This document shows, one piece after another, positions 18,965-27,891 of a DNA stretch of 64,000 nucleotides; within the stretch, counting starts at the first letter, position 1, and each line of letters begins with the position of its first letter. Below the pieces are notes generated by a model. The model did no database searches. It was not told the DNA's origin and saw only the letters and a list, made by a program, of their open reading frames with translations. The position numbers and the translations under genes are program-made. Origin of the DNA: JABDMH01 sp965223025 (GTDB lineage: Bacteria > Bacteroidota > Bacteroidia > Chitinophagales > Saprospiraceae); contig CBDCVP010000023.1 in NCBI GenBank assembly GCA_965223025.1, positions 3,286,001 through 3,350,000 of the forward strand, written 5' to 3'.

Positions 18965-20017
18965 CTATGACCAAAAGTCACTGTCTTCTTCTTTTGGAAA
19001 TAAGTCTGAAAGGGTTTTCATTTTTAATTGTTTAGTAAAAAATTTCTTGGCTGTAGTTTCTATAATTTCTATCTGTTTTTGAGCAATGGTACTTATACCT
19101 AACCTTTCTCTAACGAAACTCTTTTTTGCTCCTGGAGACACCCACAATAACTTCATTTCCTTATCCTGTCTTATCGCCTGAGCAAGTATTCCATTAATAT
19201 GTTCGTCGCCAAAACTATAACCCACAACTACTACGAGTTTGGCATCTAATGTGTATTTACGTAACTCATAGAATTGAAATAAATATGGGTCGACATATTG
19301 CAATTTGTAGATATTCCCGAAAATTAAATCCGGTTTCTTGATTCTGTTGATGTTCTTGTACTGGATCTGTCCGGTTTTTTCATCTCTATCCCAATCAATT
19401 GAACCGTGCAATTTGTATAAATAAATATCGTAGTCAGAGAATTCTGATCGCTGCTCGTATTTCTTGTAATCCCAAATTTTATTTTCATTAAATCCTCTCT
19501 CTATTTTACTGGTACTACCTAAGACATCCTCAACACATAAATCGTAATTAAGTGTGAATATATTTAAGGGGTATTCGTATTCTTTTCGGAATGTCCCTAT
19601 TTGTTCATAATAGTTCGCTTTTCCTTCTTCAAAGGATACCCACTCTCGAAGTTTCTCAAATATCACTTTTTGAAAATCCTTGATGATTGAGTAATTGTCC
19701 TTGATAACTTCAGAAAACTTGATGTTCCATTGTCCTATGAATGGGTAAAGCGGATGTTGCTCTTTCTTTTCCAATTCCAATAACACATTGAATAGTCGTT
19801 CAATGTTATTTGAATCTTGGTTATCAAATTTCCCCTGAACACCATCTGCATAAATTATTGCACTTTTTACCAAATAGTATAGCTCTTTGTAACCCGACCA
19901 TTCCGACTGAATCAATTCTTCCACATCCTCAATCATTTTGTTGGATGTTGGAATACCTGCATCCACACTTGCTCCAGCGCCAAACAAAAATACTATTTCA
20001 TTCTCCTTAAAATTCAT
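18965..20017 (-). CDS. SIR2-like domain protein, candidate NAD-depleting effector
   Basis: 350 aa. Sirtuin-fold markers: FLFGAGASVDAGIP (residues 10-23, NAD-binding), FTLNYD (154-159, with the conserved Asn157), YKLHGSIDW (201-209, catalytic-type His204) and VVVGYSFGDEHI (263-274). This pattern is that of defence-type SIR2 domains, several of which cleave NAD+ on phage infection. There is no APAZ-like extension, unlike SIR2-APAZ proteins of short-Argonaute systems. It starts 3 bp after the PIWI gene, so the two are surely co-transcribed and probably work together: Argonaute as sensor, SIR2 as abortive-infection effector. It is the last gene of the six-gene operon. Confidence 0.82.
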   Translation of the reverse strand: MNFKENEIVFLFGAGASVDAGIPTSNKMIEDVEELIQSEWSGYKELYYLVKSAIIYADGVQGKFDNQDSNNIERLFNVLLELEKKEQHPLYPFIGQWNIKFSEVIKDNYSIIKDFQKVIFEKLREWVSFEEGKANYYEQIGTFRKEYEYPLNIFTLNYDLCVEDVLGSTSKIERGFNENKIWDYKKYEQRSEFSDYDIYLYKLHGSIDWDRDEKTGQIQYKNINRIKKPDLIFGNIYKLQYVDPYLFQFYELRKYTLDAKLVVVVGYSFGDEHINGILAQAIRQDKEMKLLWVSPGAKKSFVRERLGISTIAQKQIEIIETTAKKFFTKQLKMKTLSDLFPKEEDSDFWS

Positions 20018-20020
20018 ATC

Positions 20021-21910
20021 TTATAAAAACCAAGGTGGTAAGTTTTCAAATTCCAATTCAGGCAGATTACGGGTTTGGAACTCGGCAATAAATTTTGAAA
20101 TCTGCTTTGGATAAAATATAGAAATAGGCATTGCCTTTGCATTAAAACCTCGCCAACTTGCGCCAGATAAATTCAATATATCTTGTAGATACATTCTGTT
20201 CTGTTCTTCTTCTAATTGCTCGATATCAGGATAACAAAACTCAATATGAAGCGGATTCGCATAACGCTTATTTACCTTTTTGCTGTTATAATTTAACCCT
20301 TCTGTCCAAATGAGATATTCTGATCTTGACAGTTTAATACAGGTGCTTTCATATGGAATCAGAGAGTTTGCTTCTTCGTTATAGCCATAGTATTTGCTAT
20401 TATCATTTATTTTAATCACCGAAAAAGTAAGTGAATCATCGCATTCGTTTATGATATCTAAAAGCCTGTTCACCTCCGTTCGTTGAACTTTGTAAGGAAT
20501 ATGTAAGACGATATGTCTGTATTCAGAAGATTTATTTTCTATCACGTTTTTTAAGCTATCTCCCAGAGACTTCAAATACTCATCTTTATTGGCATTGTTA
20601 GCAAGCGTATTCATTTCCAGATACTCACCACTCGAATCTACTAATACAGAATAAGCATAAAACTTCTCAATTCGACCAACATCATTTCTTTTATGTGATT
20701 TCCCAATTCCAATAATCAGGCAATCTTGATTACTTGGTGTAACTCTCCAGGGAATTCCACCGGCCTTAGAGAAAATTTGCAGGCCAATACTCGAAATCGA
20801 CCATTTCAGACCTGATTTATTTCTTATGGTCTCGATGTGTACGGCTTGGGATAAAATATGATTGCTAAGTAACTTATTCTTTAAGCGATAATAGAAATCG
20901 GATTCAGTTTCGGGAAATAGAAAAATAGCAATTGCAACCCCTTTCCTTTTGGATGTTATTTCTTCTGATGTTCTTTCAATCTCATTTTCGCTGAAGTCCT
21001 TTATTGGTATCCTTGATTGGTTCTCCTTGTGCATTTTGAAACTGAACATTTGCTCAGTTCCCGGAAATGTGTATTGATATGATTTTCCCTGTAAGGCGAG
21101 CACCAAATCTCTCGCCAAATCAATATGATCATCTTTAAATATGTAAAAGAAATGTACTTCTTTTTGAAGCTCTTGAAACGGTGGGTTATTTTTTAATCCA
21201 TTGAATTGTGAATTGCCGCGGACATTGTTGCCAAAGTTGTATTCTTTGACTTGTAGAAAATCTGAATGAATTTTTCGAAACTTGGTAGATACAGTAATAT
21301 CCTGTTCCTGTGCTTGAATGGAGATATTCTGCAACACCGAACTTATCACATTTGAAATTGCCTCGTATTTGTTTTGGTGATAGTTGGTATTTGCCCTGTA
21401 GTATTGATTGAGACTATAGGAAAGTCTTAATTCTTCCTTTGAAAGTGGGCCAATTTTTTTTGAATGGAAATGAAAATCCGCAAGAAAACCAAACTCTTGA
21501 TTTGCCTTCAGGTAATATGGCTCTATCCAAACACTTTGTGTGCCAAGCGAATGTTTTTCAAATATTAAATGAATTCGTCTTGGGTTGAACTTGTCATTTA
21601 CCTCTAATGACCTATCAGAATGGTTTGCGGAAATAAAATCAAGGGTGTGCCGGTATAAATATTCTACAGTAATGAACGAATTAAGATCACACGGACAAAT
21701 AAATTCTTCAAATCCTTGCACGGGCTCATAGGCTATCCAATGTTTACTCCAATTTTCATCTTCATCGCCTTCTGGTAGAGAATAATACCTGATATTCTTA
21801 GCCGGTCTTTCGTCTGTGGGTTGCCATTTCTTTTTATAGATGGTAAAACTGAAATCCTGAGAATTCAGTGGTAAAAAATTAAGTGCTATTTTATTTTTTC
21901 TACTCATCAC
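20021..21910 (-). CDS. PIWI-domain prokaryotic Argonaute, catalytically inactive, lacking a clear PAZ
   Basis: 629 aa. Residues 1-245 look like N/L1/L2 regions (WIEPYYLKANQEFGFLADFHF). A MID domain (about 250-390) has the 5'-end-binding pattern: YYRLKNKLL (340-348), SQAV (354-357), and IGLQIFSKAGGIPW (375-388), the family's hallmark box. The PIWI domain (about 395-615) starts CLIIGIGKS where active enzymes have an Asp in GIDxS, and later VLHIPYK, so the DEDX tetrad looks absent. The C-terminal LSGASWRGFNAKAMPISIFY is typical of PIWI ends. Inactive Argonautes act as guided sensors for partner effectors; here the partner is SIR2. The start overlaps hsdS by 4 bp. The size suggests a long-B-like type without PAZ, but the class is my inference. 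Confidence 0.78.
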   Translation of the reverse strand: MMSRKNKIALNFLPLNSQDFSFTIYKKKWQPTDERPAKNIRYYSLPEGDEDENWSKHWIAYEPVQGFEEFICPCDLNSFITVEYLYRHTLDFISANHSDRSLEVNDKFNPRRIHLIFEKHSLGTQSVWIEPYYLKANQEFGFLADFHFHSKKIGPLSKEELRLSYSLNQYYRANTNYHQNKYEAISNVISSVLQNISIQAQEQDITVSTKFRKIHSDFLQVKEYNFGNNVRGNSQFNGLKNNPPFQELQKEVHFFYIFKDDHIDLARDLVLALQGKSYQYTFPGTEQMFSFKMHKENQSRIPIKDFSENEIERTSEEITSKRKGVAIAIFLFPETESDFYYRLKNKLLSNHILSQAVHIETIRNKSGLKWSISSIGLQIFSKAGGIPWRVTPSNQDCLIIGIGKSHKRNDVGRIEKFYAYSVLVDSSGEYLEMNTLANNANKDEYLKSLGDSLKNVIENKSSEYRHIVLHIPYKVQRTEVNRLLDIINECDDSLTFSVIKINDNSKYYGYNEEANSLIPYESTCIKLSRSEYLIWTEGLNYNSKKVNKRYANPLHIEFCYPDIEQLEEEQNRMYLQDILNLSGASWRGFNAKAMPISIFYPKQISKFIAEFQTRNLPELEFENLPPWFL

Positions 21911-23046
21911 AAATCCCCTTTGAACGCTTTATCCAACAAGCTCGGCATAAGGTCGGCAAGGTCTTTAGTCACCGTTTGTTGATTTGATAATGTATGCTCA
22001 ACCTGCCTTTTGAGTTGTACAAATTCTTTTTGCAAATCTATATCAGGAACTGGCACTTTTATCCGTTCCAGACGCTTTACAGCCAATGTTCTATTTCTGT
22101 CAGCACTTCCAGGTGATGCTCTGCGTATCTTTTCTAATCCCTCGGGATAAAGTAAATAAGCACAAACGAATTCAGGTAGAACTCTTTTTTTGTCTGTCTT
22201 ACAGGTCAAATACCTATGAGAAGCAACCATTTTATCATCAGCTTCACTTGCAACTGCTATAGCACCTTCCCAAGCCTTAATGTTGCTGATGACTATATCA
22301 TCTTTGCTAATCTCATACAACTTTTGCCAGGTCAGGTCAATCCCGTTTAACAGCGGTTTGTGAAATATTCCTCTTCCAAATCCTCTAACACCAAGTTCTG
22401 GATACTTTATTGTGGCTTGGATTTCAACTTTCTTCCTAATCACTGGTGCCACCTCCGCCATTGGTGCCATTTCTGCTCCTTTGCTTACTTCCACAAATTT
22501 ACTGTAAAGCAAGTTTTTCAATTCCTTTTCTTGTGATGTCCGTAGTTGTTTTATTTCGTTGATCTTGATTTGTACGCTATCCAGTTTTTTTACGATGCGT
22601 TTTTGTTCCGTGAGTGGGGGCAGTGGGATTTTTATTTTTTCGAATTGACTTGGTTTAATCCTATTCTTACCACTTGTCCCTCTCGAACTTGAATCACAAT
22701 CAGTCCAAATTTTATTGTAGTTAGTATAGTAAAGCAACCACTTAGGAAATACTTCTTTTTTGTTTAACTCATAAACTGGAAACTCCGGAGAAATGTAATG
22801 GCCTTCCAAACCTTCGCTTATTACAGATATAGCTCCATTTCTCGCCCAAATTTTGTTGAATACTAAGTTTCCAAACTTCGCAACGGTAAAATACTTGTAC
22901 TGCGTATCAAAACCGGAAATCGTATCCCGTTTATAACAACCCTGTCCCCACAATTTTATACCGACCAATGGATAATTGTCTGTAGGATGCACTTCTATTT
23001 TGTTCACAGATCTATTTGCGATTTTACCGATTTCCTCCCACTTCAT
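21907..23046 (-). CDS. hsdS: Type I specificity subunit HsdS (system 2)
   Basis: 379 aa, two target-recognition domains, the first from about residue 1 and the second after the charged linker around 195. Conserved helices include LPPLTEQKRIVKKLDSVQIKINEI and VPDIDLQKEFVQLKRQVEH, both typical HsdS spacer helices. It overlaps hsdM by 4 bp upstream and the Argonaute gene by 4 bp downstream (ATGA), so translation of RM and Argonaute genes is coupled. Confidence 0.93.
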   Translation of the reverse strand: MKWEEIGKIANRSVNKIEVHPTDNYPLVGIKLWGQGCYKRDTISGFDTQYKYFTVAKFGNLVFNKIWARNGAISVISEGLEGHYISPEFPVYELNKKEVFPKWLLYYTNYNKIWTDCDSSSRGTSGKNRIKPSQFEKIKIPLPPLTEQKRIVKKLDSVQIKINEIKQLRTSQEKELKNLLYSKFVEVSKGAEMAPMAEVAPVIRKKVEIQATIKYPELGVRGFGRGIFHKPLLNGIDLTWQKLYEISKDDIVISNIKAWEGAIAVASEADDKMVASHRYLTCKTDKKRVLPEFVCAYLLYPEGLEKIRRASPGSADRNRTLAVKRLERIKVPVPDIDLQKEFVQLKRQVEHTLSNQQTVTKDLADLMPSLLDKAFKGDL

Positions 23047-24611
23047 ACCATCTCCTTTTTGCTTACCTCGTCCATCAGTTCTTCCATTAATTCCATTATC
23101 CGCTTTTCTTTGTCCACTACGGATTTCATTAGTTCGGCTGGGTCGCGGTATTCGTATTCACTCTTTTTATTGGGGTTTTTCAAGTCCAGATTGATAATTG
23201 GTCGACCTTGGTCGTCTTTTTTGTCTATGTCTTTTATCGGTACCGACCAGGCGTTTTCATTTTCTTTTCGCTTTTTCCACCATTTTTTTAGTTCATCAAA
23301 TTCGTGGTTTTGGATAGGTTTGGTTTTGGAGTATTTTTTACGACCCTCCGGCATTTGCAATTCGTAATACCAAATCTCTTTAGTCGGTTCGCCTTGTTCA
23401 AAAAAGAGCAAATTGGCAGGGATATCGGTATAGGGTGCAAAAACCCCATCGGGCAATCTGATTACGGTATGCAGATTAAACCCGTCTATGAGTTGCTTTT
23501 TTATCCTTGCGGCCACCCCATCGGCAAATAAGGTTCCGTTAGGCACGACTACGGCTGCTCGGCCTCCGGGCTCCAAAGGAGTTTTCTTTTTGAGCTTTCG
23601 CATTATTAGCTGCAAGAATAGCAATGCGGTTTCCGCTGTTTGCTTATCACTCGGAAAATTGTTGAGTATGCCTCGTTCTTCTTCACCACCAAATGGCGGA
23701 TTGGTTAGGATTACGTCTACACGTTCTGCATCACCAATATCTTTTAGGGGAAATCGTAAGGAATTTAAAGGGTCAATATCAGGATAATCCAATCCGTGTA
23801 GCAACAAATTCATCTGACAAAGCAGATAAGGTAAAGGTTTAGCTTCCCCTCCCTGGATGGTTGCTTGTTGCAGGGTTTGCCATTGCTCCGTACTCTTGGC
23901 CTGTTTTTTCATTTGCTCAAAAGCAGACACAAGAAAACCACCCGTACCGGCAGCAGGGTCAAGAACGTTTTCTCCCAATTGGGGAGCCGTCATCTCCACC
24001 ATAAATTTTACCACAGGCCGTGGCGTATAAAATTCTCCGGCATCTCCGGCAGCATCCCGCATCTCTTTGAGCAGGCTTTCATACAGCAGCGAAAGGGTAT
24101 TAACTTCCTCATTGGATGTAAAATGTATTTCGTCTATTTTATTAACGACATCCCGGAGCAGGTAGCCATTGATCATCCTGTTATTCAATCCCTTGAAAAC
24201 GGTAGAGAGTACGTCTTTTCGTGATTTACCGCTTTCACTTTGTAAAGCTCTCAGATAGTAAAGCAGGCCTGTACCTTCTGAACCGTCAGGCAAAGTAGTA
24301 TTCTCATTATTGATGAAGTTCAACAGGTCATCGCCTGTCCATCCTGTGTTTTTTGCCCAGTCTCTCCAACGGTAAGGACTTTCTATCACCGGGACGAATG
24401 GTTTGTTATTGAGCAGCGCTTTGGTTTCCTGTTCTTGTTCCATATCGTCCATAAATTTCAGGAACATCAACCACGTGAGCATAGGCAGCCTGTCAGCATC
24501 TCCATTCAGACCTTTGTCTTTACGCATTATCTGACGGCACCTTTTTATAATACCTGATAACCGTTGGGCTGGTGTTACCTTTTTTATAGTTTTTTTCGTT
24601 CTTTTTGCCAC
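23043..24611 (-). CDS. hsdM: Type I methyltransferase subunit HsdM (system 2)
   Basis: 522 aa. GEFYTPRPVV (192-201), AdoMet motif DPAAGTGGF (218-226) and catalytic NPPFGGEE (304-311) identify an adenine-N6 methyltransferase. The sequence is only distantly like HsdM of system 1 and belongs to a different type I subfamily, so the systems were acquired separately. It follows the ORF6N gene by 3 bp and overlaps hsdS. Confidence 0.95.
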   Translation of the reverse strand: MAKRTKKTIKKVTPAQRLSGIIKRCRQIMRKDKGLNGDADRLPMLTWLMFLKFMDDMEQEQETKALLNNKPFVPVIESPYRWRDWAKNTGWTGDDLLNFINNENTTLPDGSEGTGLLYYLRALQSESGKSRKDVLSTVFKGLNNRMINGYLLRDVVNKIDEIHFTSNEEVNTLSLLYESLLKEMRDAAGDAGEFYTPRPVVKFMVEMTAPQLGENVLDPAAGTGGFLVSAFEQMKKQAKSTEQWQTLQQATIQGGEAKPLPYLLCQMNLLLHGLDYPDIDPLNSLRFPLKDIGDAERVDVILTNPPFGGEEERGILNNFPSDKQTAETALLFLQLIMRKLKKKTPLEPGGRAAVVVPNGTLFADGVAARIKKQLIDGFNLHTVIRLPDGVFAPYTDIPANLLFFEQGEPTKEIWYYELQMPEGRKKYSKTKPIQNHEFDELKKWWKKRKENENAWSVPIKDIDKKDDQGRPIINLDLKNPNKKSEYEYRDPAELMKSVVDKEKRIMELMEELMDEVSKKEMV

Positions 24612-24614
24612 AGT

Positions 24615-25139
24615 TTATTTTTTCTTTTTTCCCGGTTTGAAGCCGATGCGTTCCCGGTTTTCGTGTTTAACTTGTGCTTTGTCTTTTTGGAGTAAATAGT
24701 TCAAAGCCTGATGAATGTCTTTGAATTTGACGTTCATTTCTTTTTCTAACTTGACAATGGCTGATTTTAGGTCTTTATAATCACTTAAATGTTGCCGAAG
24801 CAGGACAAAAGCACGCATTATTGCTATGTTCACATCTATGGCTTTCTTGCTGTTCAATATACTGGAAAGCATTGCTACACCTTGCTCTGTAAAGGCAAAT
24901 GGTGGATACCTTAAGCCCATCTTGTCTGCATTGGAGGTCACAAATTGTGACCTCCAATTGGTGAATTCTTCCTTGGTAAGCTGGAACATAAAGTCTTCAC
25001 GGAAACGGTCAATCTTTCTTCTAACAGCTTGTTTCAGAACTTTGGTTTCTACGCCATAGAGAGTAGCAAGATCTCTATCAAGAATCACCTTTGCTCCTCG
25101 TAATTCAATAATTTTTGATTTTATAATCTGTAATTCCAT
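24615..25139 (-). CDS. ORF6N-domain DNA-binding protein in RM operon
   Basis: 174 aa. The ORF6N domain spans about residues 5-95 (IIELRGAKVILDRDLATLYGVETKVLKQAVRR, then FMFQLTKEEF), followed by PFAFTEQGVAMLSS and a C-terminal coiled coil. ORF6N/KilA-N domains occur in phage and mobile-element proteins and bind DNA. Such genes often sit inside type I RM operons between hsdR and hsdM in Bacteroidota; their role there is not known to me. Both gaps to its neighbours are under 15 bp. Confidence 0.88.
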   Translation of the reverse strand: MELQIIKSKIIELRGAKVILDRDLATLYGVETKVLKQAVRRKIDRFREDFMFQLTKEEFTNWRSQFVTSNADKMGLRYPPFAFTEQGVAMLSSILNSKKAIDVNIAIMRAFVLLRQHLSDYKDLKSAIVKLEKEMNVKFKDIHQALNYLLQKDKAQVKHENRERIGFKPGKKKK

Positions 25140-25152
25140 TCTATTTTGTCAA

Positions 25153-27543
25153 TTATGCTGCATATAAAAGTTGCTGAATTTTGCCCAATACATTTTTGAA
25201 TTCATCAATTCCTCCAAATTCATTTACTATTTCCATTACGTTCCCCTTTTCAGATATGGGATGAACCTGTATAATGTTTGGATTAAGTTCATTCACACCA
25301 TATTGAATATATTTTTCAATAATTAAGTTGATTATCTCTTGTGCATTCTCGGAATAGGATTGAAGAAGATCAGCCTTTTTCACCTGATTGGCCCGTTGTT
25401 TTCGGGTAAGTGGTTTTAGTCCATAAGCTACGTGGCAAAGCAGGTCGAAATAGTCGGCATCTTTTATTTGCGTTATGTCCTCCAGTTGGTCAAAAGATAT
25501 ACCGCTGTTTTCTAATTGTTCAATGATTTTATTTCTGCTGTCATAATCAACCCACGCTTTTTTAAACGCCACTGCGTTTGGAAACAATGTGGTGATCTGC
25601 TCTTTGGTATATTGTGTGAACTGGACAGTTCTAAGCTTTCCGAACTGGTCAAGAATGTGTACGCTCTCCGCTGCAATAGTAACCTCTCCTTCCTCTACAT
25701 AATATTTTTGTCTTCCACCTGAGACATCATCAGGATCAATATCGGAAAAATCTGAATCTACTATTTCAGGGGGCACATCCATATTGTCTTCTTCGGTTCT
25801 GAATGTTCCATCTATGGTCTGTCCATCCATATCAATTTCCTCGGACGTGATTAATGGCGGCTCACCGTCAAATTCCGGATCAGCAAATTGTCTATTGGCA
25901 CTTCCGGCATAGTCGATAAGACGGAAATACAGTTTTTCCTTATCCTCTCGCACTCTTGTTCCTCTACCTACAATTTGTTTGAATTCGGTCATTGAGTTGA
26001 CCTGTCTGAATAGTACTACATTCTTACAAGTTGGAATATCTACACCTGTACTTAACAGTTTTGACGTGGTTACGATAACCGGAAACATCTCATCAATGTC
26101 CATAAACTTGCCTAAATGACCCTTGCCAATATCACCTTCTTCCGAAACGATACGAACTACATAGTTTGGATTTTGCTTTGTGAGATCAGCGTTCAGATTG
26201 TTCAATTCACGTCTCATCTGGTCAGCGTGTTCCTGATTTACACAAAAGATGATGGTCTTATCTAATCTTCCATTCTTGTGCATTAAATCGTAAAGGTGTC
26301 TGGCTATGGCTTTTGTTCTGGGTAGCAAGGACAGTGTATTTTCAAAATCAGGTGTGGAATAGACACCATCTGGAATTTCAATATCATATTTATCTGTTTG
26401 CCCTGCCTGTGGTCGCCAACCGTGTTGGGTGTCAGTGCTTGGTGTAACGTAGTGCACCATATAAGGTGCAAGAAAACCATCTTCAATGCCTTGTTTCAGG
26501 CTGTAAGTATAAAGTGGATTTCCGAAGTATTGATAGGTGTCTCGGTTATCGTTTCGGAGTGGTGTCGCTGTCAGACCCAATTGCACGGAAGTATTGAAAT
26601 AATCCAGTATTCTTCTCCAATTACTTTCATCAGATGCACTTCCTCGGTGGCACTCGTCAATTACGATAAGGTCGAAAAAATCACGTGAGAATTCCCTGAA
26701 CTTTCCAAGTCGGTGTTCGTCCTCTGCTAAAGATTGATAAGTTGAAAAATAAATTTCACGACTGGTTACAGGTCCGTCTTCCGGTATTAAACATCTTGCA
26801 TCACCAAATACAGCAAAGTCTTTTGAGTGTGGGTCTTCAATTAATACAGATCGGTCAGCCAGGAACAATATCTTTGGTCTGCGAAATTCCCCTTTGGTAT
26901 TCCATCTGTTTGACCAAAGTTTATATATGACCTGAAATGCCGTTGATGTTTTCCCCGTACCGGTTGCCATACAGAGCAAAGCTCTTTGTTTGCCTTCCAA
27001 AATGGCTTGTACAGCTTTGTTGATGGCAATTATTTGATAATATCTTGGTGGTTTGTCAGGATTCGGATAAAATGATTTTAGAAAAGTGGGGAGTATTTCT
27101 TCTTTGACCGGATGGATTTCATTTAGTCTGTTCCACAATTCTTGCGGGCTGGGAAATTCTTTAATTTCTTTTTCTAATCCTGTTGAGAAATCAAATTCTA
27201 TGATTTCCGTACCATTGGTTGCGTAGGCAAAATTTAGTTGCAAAATTTCCGCATAGTCTTTTGCTTGCTGTAGTCCGGCTGCTGCACTTTTATACTTTTT
27301 CTTTGCTTCTACAATAGCAATTGGAAAATTTTGTGAATAACGTAGTAAATAGTCCGCCTTTTTAGGTTTTGCTCTTCTTGCGACTTTTCCAATTACGATG
27401 ATCTGTCCATCTGTGAATGTTCTCTGCTCCAATATTTGGTCATCATTCCATCCGGCATCATAGAGTTTAGGGGTTACTTCCTTCCGGCAAGTATCCGCTT
27501 CACTATCTTTTTCAAGAATTACTATTTTCTTTTTTTCATCCAT
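25153..27543 (-). CDS. hsdR: Type I restriction subunit HsdR (system 2)
   Basis: 796 aa. The N-terminal nuclease has Asp64 in KADYLLRY and IVEAKKK (Glu79, Lys81), a PD-(D/E)xK arrangement. The SF2 motor has Walker A ATGTGKT (193-199), DECHRG (296-301), and GLTATPLRND further on. It forms the cleavage and translocation subunit with HsdM and HsdS. It is the first gene of the operon hsdR, orf6N, hsdM, hsdS, Argonaute, SIR2. The frame is intact, so this system is probably active. Confidence 0.95.
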   Translation of the reverse strand: MDEKKKIVILEKDSEADTCRKEVTPKLYDAGWNDDQILEQRTFTDGQIIVIGKVARRAKPKKADYLLRYSQNFPIAIVEAKKKYKSAAAGLQQAKDYAEILQLNFAYATNGTEIIEFDFSTGLEKEIKEFPSPQELWNRLNEIHPVKEEILPTFLKSFYPNPDKPPRYYQIIAINKAVQAILEGKQRALLCMATGTGKTSTAFQVIYKLWSNRWNTKGEFRRPKILFLADRSVLIEDPHSKDFAVFGDARCLIPEDGPVTSREIYFSTYQSLAEDEHRLGKFREFSRDFFDLIVIDECHRGSASDESNWRRILDYFNTSVQLGLTATPLRNDNRDTYQYFGNPLYTYSLKQGIEDGFLAPYMVHYVTPSTDTQHGWRPQAGQTDKYDIEIPDGVYSTPDFENTLSLLPRTKAIARHLYDLMHKNGRLDKTIIFCVNQEHADQMRRELNNLNADLTKQNPNYVVRIVSEEGDIGKGHLGKFMDIDEMFPVIVTTSKLLSTGVDIPTCKNVVLFRQVNSMTEFKQIVGRGTRVREDKEKLYFRLIDYAGSANRQFADPEFDGEPPLITSEEIDMDGQTIDGTFRTEEDNMDVPPEIVDSDFSDIDPDDVSGGRQKYYVEEGEVTIAAESVHILDQFGKLRTVQFTQYTKEQITTLFPNAVAFKKAWVDYDSRNKIIEQLENSGISFDQLEDITQIKDADYFDLLCHVAYGLKPLTRKQRANQVKKADLLQSYSENAQEIINLIIEKYIQYGVNELNPNIIQVHPISEKGNVMEIVNEFGGIDEFKNVLGKIQQLLYAA

Positions 27544-27566
27544 TCATATTTGCAAATCATTCAATG

Positions 27567-27574
27567 CAAAGTTA
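27567..27574 (-). promoter_or_regulatory. Candidate -7 box (TAACTTTG) for the RM2/Argonaute operon
   Basis: TAACTTTG on the minus strand matches the Bacteroidota -7 consensus TAnnTTTG, 24 bp upstream of the hsdR ATG. A TTG-like -33 element is not clear. It lies just inside junction 5, so the module appears to carry its own promoter. Confidence 0.45.
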
Positions 27575-27597
27575 CTTTCTTTTATAGCGTTTGCAGA

Positions 27598-27662
27598 ATA
27601 AGGCTCTTTTGGGTTTTTCTGCGTTGGCTTCTGCATGTTGACAAAACCCAAATGTGCCTTAT
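27598..27662. repeat. Bulged hairpin with TCT/TGT internal loop, junction 5
   Basis: ATAAGGC-TCT-TTTGGGTTTT pairs with AAAACCCAAA-TGT-GCCTTAT (27643-27662). Two perfect stems of 7 and 10 bp surround the same TCT/TGT internal loop as at 18728 and 18889. Confidence 0.5.
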
Positions 27663-27683
27663 GCGGGCGGGCTTTATATGCCC

Positions 27684-27750
27684 TACAACGTTTCGTGTAT
27701 GTGGCGTGCCGACCGGATGGGAGGTATGAACATCATACACATTGTTCTGC
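27684..27750. repeat. attC-like palindromic junction site 5
   Basis: CTACAAC-G (ACAACG at 27685-27690), four bases, stem GTGTATG (27695-27701), CATACAC (27734-27740), three bases ATT, then GTTCTGC (27744-27750). The loop is 32 bases, the same length as in site 3. It divides the RM2/Argonaute/SIR2 module from the SnoaL-to-AraC run. Confidence 0.6.
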
Positions 27751-27827
27751 ACAGGCTTTTTCATTCTTCGACAATATCGGAAACCTCTGTTCTTATTCCA
27801 AAAATTTTAGGTTCCATGGTAGTATAA

Positions 27828-27871
27828 ATAAAAAAATAGGATTCCTGCGCTAAACAGAAACCCTATTTTTA
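27828..27871 (-). terminator. Terminator hairpin downstream of SnoaL-like gene
   Basis: On the minus strand AAAAATAGG (27862-27870) pairs with CCTATTTTT (27832-27840), which runs into further Ts. It lies 21 bp after the stop of the SnoaL-like gene ending at 27892. Confidence 0.6.
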
Positions 27872-27891
27872 ATACTTTCAAATGGAACTGC

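Noticed and set aside
18965..21910. SPARSA (short Argonaute with SIR2-APAZ) as the exact system type
   Set aside because: The SIR2 protein is only 350 aa with no APAZ part, and the Argonaute has a 245-residue N-terminal region before MID. A different SIR2-Argonaute type fits better.
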